From positions 62,001-126,000 of the forward strand of contig JAEXOY010000043.1 of NCBI GenBank assembly GCA_023439045.1: 64,000 nucleotides of DNA, written 5' to 3'. Below, piece after piece: positions 1 to 7,606 of the stretch. Position 1 is the first letter of the stretch. Each line of letters opens with the position of its first letter. The notes beneath the pieces were generated by a model, which did not search any database, was not told the DNA's origin, and was given only the letters and a program-made list of their open reading frames with translations. Source of the DNA: Bacillota bacterium (GTDB lineage Bacteria; Bacillota; Clostridia; Acetivibrionales; DSM-1351). The position numbers were made by a program, and so were the translations under genes.

Positions 1-543
1 CTCAAAACCAAATGAGTTTACGACAGTCAGTCCGGGGATGTGATGAAGTGCCTCTGCAATTCCTATTATCACAAAGTTTACAATGATATAGTACACAAAA
101 GGTTTGCCAAATTTGTAGGCGGTTTTGAAAAAGCCCCTTACAAATATCAAATTGAAAGTGCCAAAGATAACGAGCGCCATTCCCAGTGCAAACGGATTTG
201 CATTCATGAGAGCATTCGCGCGATACACTGCCGAGTCTGAAAGCACCGTCATACGAACCAGGGTTGCTATCAACATTACTAAAATCCCGCAAAGCTCAAT
301 GAAGCATACAAATTCAAACTTTCCCTTTACCACATCTCGCTTGGATATTGGCAGCAATGCCGAAAAGACTATGTCATTCGCTTCTCTTGTGTTCTGAAAG
401 CTTTGATATATTCCCAGGCAAACGAAGAAAGGTCCGCAGAGCACAGGGTAACCCGGCAGGAAGAACATCAGCCCGAAGGCTATGAACAGATATGACAGAA
501 TTGACGCACTGAGCTTCATTTCTTTTTTAAGTGTCTTACTCAT
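1..543 (-). CDS. ABC-2 type transporter permease (3' part cut by window edge)
   Basis: Reading the minus strand from the ATG at 543 gives an open frame of 181 codons that runs off the window edge, starting MSKTLKKEMKLSASILSY. It shows at least four hydrophobic segments (roughly residues 12-45, 78-97, 118-138, 146-163), as in six-helix ABC-2 membrane subunits. The start overlaps the stop of the upstream ATPase by 8 bases (ATGAGTAA), a typical translational coupling, so the two genes form one exporter. Substrate is unknown. The soluble segment around residues 50-75 (NTREANDIVFSALLPISKRD) resembles the 'YtrC/PF13346' class of ABC-2 permeases, which is family recognition from memory and not a search result. 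The C-terminus is outside the window. Confidence 0.8.
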   Translation of the reverse strand, partial: MSKTLKKEMKLSASILSYLFIAFGLMFFLPGYPVLCGPFFVCLGIYQSFQNTREANDIVFSALLPISKRDVVKGKFEFVCFIELCGILVMLIATLVRMTVLSDSAVYRANALMNANPFALGMALVIFGTFNLIFVRGFFKTAYKFGKPFVYYIIVNFVIIGIAEALHHIPGLTVVNSFGFE

Positions 544-1258
544 TACTTTCACCCCTTTCCAGTCTCAGGAAAGTCTCTTCAAGGCTTTCCCCTGCCTGCG
601 AGTACTTACTTTCGAAATTCTCCTTCGGTAAGGCAGCCACTATCCTACCATTAGAAATATATATGATGTCATCAGCGCACCTCTCTATATCGGTTATGAT
701 GTGCGTGGAGAAGAAGATGGCAACACCATCTTTCTTTAGTTCTCTGAAGATTTCCAAGAGTTCGTCCCTAGAGAACGGATCAAGTCCGCTTGTGGGCTCA
801 TCGAGGATTAGTACCTCAGCCCTATGAGAAAGCGCCAACATCAGATTAACCTTTACTTTCATGCCCTCGGAGAGTTCGAGCGGAGTCTTCTCCTCGTCCA
901 GCTTGAACATCTCAAGGTATTTTCTATATGCAACATCATCCCAGCTGTCATAGAAATCCTTTGTGACATCAACGATTTCACGAATCTTCTTTCTCGGATA
1001 CCAGTTTACGGTTCCCGTTGAATACCCTATTCTCTTCTTTATCACAGCCTCATTTCCCGAAAGCGTCAAACCAAAATACTCCATCTCTCCGCTATCCGGA
1101 TGAACAAGATTCAGCATGGATTTGATAGTAGTGGTCTTCCCCGCGCCATTTCGTCCTATGAAACCCGCGATTCTTCCCGATTCAAGTGAAAAGCTTACAC
1201 CATCCAGCTTGAAGGATGGGTAGTTCTTGGTCAAATTCTGAATTGATACAGCAGTCAT
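536..1258 (-). CDS. ABC transporter ATP-binding protein
   Basis: This 240-residue protein is a single ABC ATPase domain. Walker A is GRNGAGKTT (about residues 35-43), the signature is LSEGMKV (129-135, a variant of LSGGQ), Walker B with the D-loop is ILDEPTSGLD (151-160), and the H-loop histidine lies in STHI. It energises the membrane protein encoded directly downstream with an 8-base overlap. A good ribosome site (GGAGG) precedes the ATG, and a 17-bp-spaced promoter lies upstream. Such exporters of the Ytr/GntR-linked type usually have a GntR regulator in front; none is present here, and the space holds only a transposon remnant. The exported substrate cannot be told from sequence. Confidence 0.93.
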   Translation of the reverse strand: MTAVSIQNLTKNYPSFKLDGVSFSLESGRIAGFIGRNGAGKTTTIKSMLNLVHPDSGEMEYFGLTLSGNEAVIKKRIGYSTGTVNWYPRKKIREIVDVTKDFYDSWDDVAYRKYLEMFKLDEEKTPLELSEGMKVKVNLMLALSHRAEVLILDEPTSGLDPFSRDELLEIFRELKKDGVAIFFSTHIITDIERCADDIIYISNGRIVAALPKENFESKYSQAGESLEETFLRLERGESNE

Positions 1259-1306
1259 AATCTCCCTCCAAATTGCAAAAATAAGGTAAATACGAATTAT
1301 ATGATT

Positions 1307-1335
1307 ATTGTAACATTCAGTTGCCTAGACTTCAA
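1307..1335 (-). promoter_or_regulatory. Sigma-A-type promoter of the ABC operon
   Basis: On the minus strand a -35 box TTGAAG (1330-1335) is followed after exactly 17 bp by a -10 box TACAAT (1307-1312). The transcript would start about 40 bases before the ATPase ATG at 1258. Confidence 0.6.
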
Positions 1336-1432
1336 CCAACCCCAATTGTCAGAAATTTATAATTCTTGTTATCTTTAGTTGCATTCACAAAGAAAAGCTT
1401 TTCATAGCATCTTCTATTCTATAACTAATTTC

Positions 1433-1591
1433 TCAAGACATGTCCATAATATGCGCTCTGTGAGCTAACCTATCTACAATAGCTCCAGTCAACATAGTAT
1501 CCTTAAATATTTCTTCCCAACGTTCAAATGTAATACTTTCACTTGGTTTGTTGGTCAAAGTTCTTCCCTGTTTGATGTCACCTTTACGCAT
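1433..1591 (-). pseudogene. IstB-like (IS21 transposition helper) C-terminal remnant
   Basis: A 52-codon frame reads MRKGDIKQGRTLTN, then SITFERWEEIF and AIVDRLAHRAHIMDMS before a TGA. The pattern 'F..W..IF.D....A..DRL.H..' is the conserved C-terminal end of IstB/DnaC-like ATPases of IS21-family elements. The ATP-binding part, the IstA transposase and the element ends are not present, so this is a remnant and not a working element. An intact GGAGG ribosome site stands about 10 bases before the ATG, so a short peptide could still be made. Family assignment is from motif memory. Confidence 0.6.
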
Positions 1592-1692
1592 ATCTAACCT
1601 ACCTCCATTTTAGATAAACTCATTTTGTTTCCGCCTCTCACTCGCTATTCTTATTTGTGCCATAAAAGACTTCAAAAGGAATTTATCTAAGC

Positions 1693-1736
1693 AAAAAAGA
1701 CCTCGAAACAAGTCTAATTAACTTATCTCAAGGTCT
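1693..1736 (-). terminator. Rho-independent terminator after guaA
   Basis: On the minus strand AGACCTTGA pairs with TCGAGGTCT (one mismatch) around a 21-base loop and runs into six T. It lies 80 bases beyond the guaA stop. Confidence 0.7.
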
Positions 1737-1815
1737 CATCTTCACCTATTCTTTTGTTTTGGAAAGCCCATTTTGCCTCTTGGAAGGTTAGTGAGATTGC
1801 CCTGGGACTTTTACC

Positions 1816-3351
1816 TTATTCCCACTCAATAGTCGCTGGTGGCTTTGAGGTTACATCATAAACGATACGGTTTATTCCCTTTACTTCGTTGATAATACGG
1901 CGGGATACCTTGTCCAATACGTCATAAGGTATTCTTGCCCAGTCTGCTGTCATAAAGTCGGTAGTTGTAACAGCTCTTAGTGCAAGAGTGTAATCATAGG
2001 TTCTCTCGTCCCCCATTACACCAACGCTTCTCATATTTGTGAGCACTGTAAAGTACTGATTTATTTCTCTTCCTAACCCGGCAGCCTTGATCTCTTCACG
2101 GAAGATATAGTCAGTATCTCTCAGTGTATCAAGCTTTTCCTTAGTAAGATCGCCTATTACTCTGATAGCAAGTCCAGGGCCTGGGAATGGCTGTCTCCAA
2201 ACCAAATCTTCAGGAATACCCAGCTCTTCTCCTGCTTTTCTAACCTCATCCTTAAACAGATTTCTAAGAGGTTCTATTATCTCCTTAAAATCAACATGCT
2301 CTGGCAGGCCGCCAACGTTGTGATGGCTCTTTATTACTGCTGCATCCCCTGCTCCGCTTTCTATTACATCAGGATAAATTGTTCCTTGAACGAGAAAATC
2401 AACCTTGCCAATCTTCTTTGCTTCATCCTCAAATACTCTGATAAATTCCTCTCCTATAATCTTTCTCTTTGTTTCAGGGTCAGTAACTCCCGCAAGCCTA
2501 GAAAGGAATCTATCTTCTGCATCAACTCTAATTAGGTTGATATCAAACTGTTTTCTGAATATACTTTCAACCTGGTCTCCCTCAAACTTTCTGAGTAGAC
2601 CATGATCTACAAATATACATGTAAGCTGTTTTCCGATTGCTTTATGAATAAGTACCGCTGCTACTGATGAATCAACTCCACCTGACAATGCGCACAGCAC
2701 CTTTTTGTCTCCAACCTTATCCTTAATCTGCTGAATTGATGTTTCAACAAAGGAAGACATTTTCCAATCGCCTTTACAACCACAAATATTGTATAGGAAG
2801 TTTCTAAGCATTGTTTTTCCTTGTGGTGTATGGTTTACCTCTGGATGGAACTGAACAGCATAAAGCTTTCTGTCTTCATGTATCATTGCAGCTGTTGGGC
2901 AGTTAACTGAGGTTGATATAATAGAGAATCCCTCTGGTGGCGTATTAACATAATAAGTATGGCTCATCCAACAAGTAGTTGTTTTATCAACATTTTCGAA
3001 GAATGGATTGCAGTTTTCAACATCAATGTCAATCTTTCCGTATTCTCTCTGAGTAGCAGCCATTACACTTCCACCAAGCATAACACTCATCAGCTGCATT
3101 CCATAGCATATTCCCAGTACAGGAATACCAAGTTCAAAAACCTGTGGATCACATTTTGGAGCTCCTTCATCCAAAACTGAATTTGGACCTCCCGTAAAGA
3201 TAATACCCTTTGGGTTATATGACTTTATTCTTTCAATTGATGCATTGTAAGGAATTACTTCGCAATATACATTTGCTTCTCTTACCCTTCTCGCTATCAA
3301 CTGATTGTACTGTCCGCCAAAGTCCAGCACCAGTATCATTTCATTATTCAA
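1816..3351 (-). CDS. guaA: GMP synthase (glutamine-hydrolysing)
   Basis: The enzyme converts XMP to GMP with glutamine and ATP, the last step of guanine nucleotide synthesis, in the cytosol. At 511 residues it has the usual full length. The N-terminal class I glutaminase domain shows the nucleophile Cys82 in GICYGMQ and the His169/Glu171 pair in FHPEVNH. The ATP-pyrophosphatase domain shows the P-loop SGGVDSS (223-229), and the C-terminal dimerisation domain ends in the typical KPPATIEWE. It stands alone, with its own downstream terminator. No purine riboswitch core was recognised in the 200 bp in front of it. Confidence 0.98.
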   Translation of the reverse strand: MNNEMILVLDFGGQYNQLIARRVREANVYCEVIPYNASIERIKSYNPKGIIFTGGPNSVLDEGAPKCDPQVFELGIPVLGICYGMQLMSVMLGGSVMAATQREYGKIDIDVENCNPFFENVDKTTTCWMSHTYYVNTPPEGFSIISTSVNCPTAAMIHEDRKLYAVQFHPEVNHTPQGKTMLRNFLYNICGCKGDWKMSSFVETSIQQIKDKVGDKKVLCALSGGVDSSVAAVLIHKAIGKQLTCIFVDHGLLRKFEGDQVESIFRKQFDINLIRVDAEDRFLSRLAGVTDPETKRKIIGEEFIRVFEDEAKKIGKVDFLVQGTIYPDVIESGAGDAAVIKSHHNVGGLPEHVDFKEIIEPLRNLFKDEVRKAGEELGIPEDLVWRQPFPGPGLAIRVIGDLTKEKLDTLRDTDYIFREEIKAAGLGREINQYFTVLTNMRSVGVMGDERTYDYTLALRAVTTTDFMTADWARIPYDVLDKVSRRIINEVKGINRIVYDVTSKPPATIEWE

Positions 3352-3565
3352 ATTGTAACACTCCTTATATATTTAATAATTTTAACAATCGAACTTATTA
3401 TGAATTGTATTATCTGCAAATTTCATTTCTATATTATATAAGATTTTTTTCCATGTGCATAGATAAAAAGCTTTTTTATTTTATGTATTGGTTTAAAAAT
3501 ATTATTGCATATTTATTCACACTAATGTATATTTATACTATTAAGCAAATTTAGGAGGTTTTGTT

Positions 3566-5341
3566 ATGATTAACCAATCCAATAATCTAGATAACTATTT
3601 ATTAAGTACTCATTATATAAACTCTGATAATGCAATGGTATCAGCCTTAGCTGCAAAAATTTGTGATGGAGCGGTGAACGAAATAGATAAAGCGGAGAGA
3701 TTGTATATATATGTGAGAGATCAGATTAAGCATACCTTTGACATTCAAGCTTTAGAAGTTTCACGTACAGCTATAGATGTATTAAAACAAGGACACGGCT
3801 TATGCTATGCTCAAGCACATTTGCTCGCAGCTCTTCTCAGAGCATCGGGTATTCCTGCAGGAATTTGTTATCAAAAGTTAATCTTTAGTGAAGAACAGCC
3901 AAAAGCAGTATTACATGCAGTAAACACAATATATCTATCGTCATTAGGTAAATGGATACGCGTAGATGCTAGAGGCAATAAAACAGGCGAGGATTCCAAA
4001 GGTGAAAAAATAGATATCGATGCACAGTTCTCCATAGATGAAGAAAAGCTGGCTTTTCCAGTCCGTGCTGAGCTTGGTGAAATTGATGGCTTATTTAATT
4101 ATTATGAGACACCAAGAGTAATTTCGGAATTTCTGGACAAATGCGTCACAACAGATGACTTATACCAATACTTGCCCACATCATTTTGTACTGATTCAGC
4201 TATTTTGTTTACCAGTACTAGATCCGATACCGTGATGCAAAAGGGCGAAGGAATGTACATGTGGGATAGCTATGGCCGTGCATATTTGGATTTTGTAGGA
4301 GGCTGGGCTGTTAATTGCCTCGGACATAGTCCTGAGGTTATTAAAAAAGCTCTCATTGAACAATCCTCTACACTTGTTAACTGTAGTCCATCTTTTTATA
4401 ATAACAAGATGCTGGACTATTCCAAGCTACTTACATCATACTCCTGCTACGATAAAGTATTCTTCTGCAGCACAGGTGCCGAAGCCAATGAAAGTGCTAT
4501 TAAACTAGCTCGTAAGTTTGGCTCTAAATACAAAAACGGTGCATACGAAATTATCACAACAATAAACGGATTCCACGGAAGAACCCTAGCTACAATGTCT
4601 GCTACAGGCAAAAGCTATTGGAAACCACTGTTTGCGCCAAAGGTAGAAGGCTTTATCCACGTTCCCTTTAATGATATAGCAGCAGTAAGTGAAGCTATCA
4701 ATGAAAACACCTGTGCCATTATGCTAGAGCCGATACAAGGAGAAGGCGGAGTAAATGTAGCTGATGAATTATACATACAGAAACTACGTGAGTTATGCAC
4801 CCAAAACAATATACTACTGATTTTTGACGAAGTCCAGACTGGGTTTGGAAGAACAGGCACTCTGTTTGCTTATGAGCATTATGGTATACAACCTGATATT
4901 ATGACACTTGCTAAAGGTATTGGAGGTGGATTTCCGCTCTCAGCAATGCTTTGCAAACAAGAGCTAGACATATTTGACGCAGGTGATCAGGGCGGTACCT
5001 ATTGTGCCCAGCCACTTGCTATGAGCGTTGGAATAGCAGTACTAAAAGAATTAGTTGAAAGGAATATCTGTGAGAATGCAGAAGCAATGGGACAATACAT
5101 TTTGCAGAAGCTCCACACTATAAGCCACACATTTAACCTTACCAATATTAGAGGTAAAGGCTTACTTATTGCATTTGATTTGCCATCAGAAAAAGGTGCT
5201 CAAGTGGTAGCTGATTGTATGAATAAGGGCCTTCTTATCAATTCCCCCAAGCCTTGTACTATAAGGCTTATGCCTCCACTAATTGTGAGTAAGGACGATA
5301 TTGATCTAATGCTCGATATTCTTACAAAGTCATTAGATTAA
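3566..5341 (+). CDS. Transglutaminase-like domain fused to class III aminotransferase
   Basis: This 591-residue protein joins two enzymes. Residues about 35-150 are a transglutaminase-like (papain-fold) domain with a plausible triad: Cys80 in GHGLCYAQAH, His117 in VLHAVNT and Asp134 in WIRVDARGN. Residues about 205-590 are a PLP-dependent class III aminotransferase of the acetylornithine/ornithine type, with STGAEANE (302-309), FHGRT (336-340), the PLP-binding DEVQ (421-424) and the Schiff-base Lys450 in TLAKGIGGG. All key residues of both domains appear intact, so neither half is decayed. The start is fixed by AGGAGG 8 bases before the ATG. It stands alone and is convergent with an EamA exporter. 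The amine donor and acceptor are unknown; argD is a poor name because of the extra domain. Confidence 0.9.
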   Translation: MINQSNNLDNYLLSTHYINSDNAMVSALAAKICDGAVNEIDKAERLYIYVRDQIKHTFDIQALEVSRTAIDVLKQGHGLCYAQAHLLAALLRASGIPAGICYQKLIFSEEQPKAVLHAVNTIYLSSLGKWIRVDARGNKTGEDSKGEKIDIDAQFSIDEEKLAFPVRAELGEIDGLFNYYETPRVISEFLDKCVTTDDLYQYLPTSFCTDSAILFTSTRSDTVMQKGEGMYMWDSYGRAYLDFVGGWAVNCLGHSPEVIKKALIEQSSTLVNCSPSFYNNKMLDYSKLLTSYSCYDKVFFCSTGAEANESAIKLARKFGSKYKNGAYEIITTINGFHGRTLATMSATGKSYWKPLFAPKVEGFIHVPFNDIAAVSEAINENTCAIMLEPIQGEGGVNVADELYIQKLRELCTQNNILLIFDEVQTGFGRTGTLFAYEHYGIQPDIMTLAKGIGGGFPLSAMLCKQELDIFDAGDQGGTYCAQPLAMSVGIAVLKELVERNICENAEAMGQYILQKLHTISHTFNLTNIRGKGLLIAFDLPSEKGAQVVADCMNKGLLINSPKPCTIRLMPPLIVSKDDIDLMLDILTKSLD

Positions 5342-5364
5342 TTCAATTAAATACAGACAGACGT

Positions 5365-5416
5365 AAAAAGCTCCATCCAACAGTTTTGATTGGGTGAAGC
5401 TTTGTTATTTTATTTT
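5365..5416. terminator. Bidirectional terminator between two convergent genes
   Basis: A 12-bp stem (AGCTCCATCCAA with TTGGGTGAAGCT, one mismatch and one wobble) has a T-rich tail on both strands, serving the fusion gene on the plus strand and the EamA gene on the minus strand. Confidence 0.75.
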
Positions 5417-5438
5417 AATTTTTATGATAATTATGTGC

Positions 5439-6383
5439 CTAAACCTTCTTAGCCTTGAAGCTTTGCAATTGTGACAGCAGCATTCCCGCCAACATCAATA
5501 TGCAACCTAGAATCTGTCTTTCAAGCAATACTTCATTTAGTATCAATGCACCCCCGATTACTGCAAACAGTGATTCTGTGCTCATTATTATCGCAGCATG
5601 GCTTGGGTTGGCATGCTTCTGTGCAACAACCTGTAGCGTATACGCAATTCCAACTGAGCCGAGTCCACCATATAGAATAGGAGTTGCAGCCTGCAAAATT
5701 GCTGACATACTAATAGCCTCTGTTGCAACTGCCACAATAAGGCTGAGTATTCCACATACGGCAAATTGTAGGGAGGAAAGCTTTAGCGCGTCCACCCTTT
5801 TAGAAAAATGGTCTATTACAAGTATATGTAGTGCCCAAAAAACAGCACCCACCAATTGCAGCCAATCCCCTTTTGATATCGTAAACTCTTCGCCAATGCA
5901 AAGGAAGAACAAACCTAAAATTGCAACAACCGCTCCAATAGCAGCAAAAAGGCCAACACGCTTTTTTAAAAACAACCCGAAAATAGGTACCAACACTATG
6001 TACATGCCAGTAACAAAGGCTGCTTTACCCGCTGTAGTGTACATGAGACCAATTTGTTGCAGTGATGCTCCCGTAAACAATATGGCACCACATATTAGTC
6101 CGGCCATTATAACATATTTTGAACTTTTATGTTTGTCGATATCAGTTAATTCAACTTTTTCATGATTATTTGGCTTTTGATTCTTTCGTTTACTTAAGAA
6201 TGAAAAAGCAAATATTAATGGCAATAAAGAAATGCTTCCCAATAAAAATCTTATTCCGTTAAATGTAAAAGGACCTATGTACTCATTTCCTACCTTTTGT
6301 GCTACAAATGCAAAACCCCAGATACATGCAACCACTAAAAGCAGTGCATTTGAGCCCCACATTTTTTTATTTGTACTGTTCAT
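5439..6383 (-). CDS. EamA/DMT-family transporter
   Basis: The protein is a ten-helix drug/metabolite exporter made of two EamA repeats, the first beginning near NALLLVVACIWGFAFVAQKVG and the second near GDWLQLVGAVFWALHILVID. Substrate cannot be inferred. A longer frame begins at 6461, but that start lies inside a 23-bp direct repeat that looks regulatory and its extra N-terminus is not family-like. The ATG at 6383 (MNSTNKKMWGSN) has a GGGGGAACGGG stretch in front and gives about 314 residues, which is usual. A stretch of about 35 residues rich in Lys (KRKNQKPNNHEK) between helices 3 and 4 is an unusual cytosolic insert. Confidence 0.88.
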   Translation of the reverse strand: MNSTNKKMWGSNALLLVVACIWGFAFVAQKVGNEYIGPFTFNGIRFLLGSISLLPLIFAFSFLSKRKNQKPNNHEKVELTDIDKHKSSKYVIMAGLICGAILFTGASLQQIGLMYTTAGKAAFVTGMYIVLVPIFGLFLKKRVGLFAAIGAVVAILGLFFLCIGEEFTISKGDWLQLVGAVFWALHILVIDHFSKRVDALKLSSLQFAVCGILSLIVAVATEAISMSAILQAATPILYGGLGSVGIAYTLQVVAQKHANPSHAAIIMSTESLFAVIGGALILNEVLLERQILGCILMLAGMLLSQLQSFKAKKV

Positions 6384-6436
6384 TAATCCCGTTCCCCCAC
6401 ACTGACTAATTCTACTGACAATTACCACAACGATTA

Positions 6437-6488
6437 CATCAGATAATATTAACATTATCAAAGTTCATCAGATAATATTAACATTATC
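6437..6488. repeat. Exact 23-bp direct repeat, operator-like
   Basis: Two identical 23-bp copies (6437-6459 and 6466-6488) are separated by 6 bp. Each contains an inverted half-site pair GATAAT-6 bp-ATTATC, so each copy looks like a dimeric binding site. They lie 54-105 bp before the EamA start, where a regulator would act. Confidence 0.7.
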
Positions 6489-6560
6489 TATTAATTACAT
6501 CAATAAACAATTGCACTAAACATAATTGCACCAAATATAATTCACCAAATATAAATAGAA

Positions 6561-7490
6561 CTAATAGTCCAGCCCACCGAGATAGTTGAACTTGCTCCCT
6601 TGGTGAGTATTCCTGTCCATCATAGTCCTTTCAAGCTGCTCTACAATTTTCCACCAGCTAGTACCCCAATTACAGAAAAGCGTTCTTTCTTCAGGTGCTC
6701 GTCCAATGAGTCTTTGAATAACTATATGGGGTTCTAAGTACTCCAAAAATGCAATTGTTCTATCCATATACTGCTCTAGGGTCACTGGCACCAGTTCTCC
6801 GCTTTGATACATTTCACCCAGCTTTGTTTCCTTCAATACAAATAGAGAATGGCATTTCACCTGGTCAACCTTTAAGGCTGACAAGATTTTTGCCCCTTCT
6901 ATAACATCAGCCATGTTGTCCATTGGTAAATCGGTAATATAATGAGCACACAAGCCAAGCCCGTACCTCTTGATTCTTACCGCACTGTCTATGAATTCAG
7001 CGAGGGTATGGCCCCTGTTAATCAGCTTAAGTGTATGGTAATTTACTGTTTGTAATCCCAATTCCAGCACAATATCTATTCCCTTTTTGGCTGATAACTC
7101 TGACAAGAACTCAAGCTGCCTCTCCTGTATACAATCAGGCCGAGTTGAGATGTAGATAGCTACTACATCCTCAACGCACGCCTCAGATATATATTTTACA
7201 AACATATTGTAAGGAATATAAGTATTTGAGTAATTTTGAAAATAAGCGATAAATTTACTACTGCCATAGTTTTTTCCGATGTAACGAGCATTTTGTGAAA
7301 GCTGCTCGGTAATACTCAGACAGCTTGACAGGTTTTCGAAGCCAGCGCCCTCTTCACCGCAAAAAATGCAGCCTTTACTGCCCAATCTCCCGTCCCTGTT
7401 TGGACAGGTTACAGCAATGTTAAGAGGAAGCTTATATACCTTTGTACCGTATTTATCTTTTAGGAACTGCGAAAATTTATAGTATAACAA
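6561..7490 (-). CDS. Radical SAM protein, YhcC/TIGR01212 family
   Basis: This 309-residue protein has the cluster-binding cysteines Cys29, Cys41 and Cys44 in the pattern C-x11-C-x2-C (TCPNRDG...GCIFC), which is the family's variant of the radical SAM motif, near the N-terminus as usual. Further marks are ARYIGKNYGSSKFIAYFQ and VDQVKCHSLFVLKETKLG, characteristic of the YhcC group. The biochemical role of the family is not settled. It is separated from neighbours by AT-rich spacers and seems to be a single gene. Length fits the family. Confidence 0.88.
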   Translation of the reverse strand: MLYYKFSQFLKDKYGTKVYKLPLNIAVTCPNRDGRLGSKGCIFCGEEGAGFENLSSCLSITEQLSQNARYIGKNYGSSKFIAYFQNYSNTYIPYNMFVKYISEACVEDVVAIYISTRPDCIQERQLEFLSELSAKKGIDIVLELGLQTVNYHTLKLINRGHTLAEFIDSAVRIKRYGLGLCAHYITDLPMDNMADVIEGAKILSALKVDQVKCHSLFVLKETKLGEMYQSGELVPVTLEQYMDRTIAFLEYLEPHIVIQRLIGRAPEERTLFCNWGTSWWKIVEQLERTMMDRNTHQGSKFNYLGGLDY

Positions 7491-7606
7491 GTGTTAGCCT
7501 TTCTTAAGAAATCTTTGTACTAAAAGCACGTTGTAATGTTTATAAATAACTTTGTACTTCCTTCAAAAAACGTTGTGCTACCATATTATAATATTTATAA
7601 CTATCA

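Noticed and set aside
3210..3554. 114-codon plus-strand frame ahead of the fusion gene
   Set aside because: Mostly antisense to guaA and then AT-rich spacer; composition not protein-like.
3352..3565. Purine riboswitch before guaA
   Set aside because: No conserved P1-P3 loops seen; the spacer is AT-rich. A minus-strand TATAAT exists but lacks a good -35 box.
5455..6165. 236-codon plus-strand frame
   Set aside because: Antisense to the EamA gene; low-quality sequence and no family.
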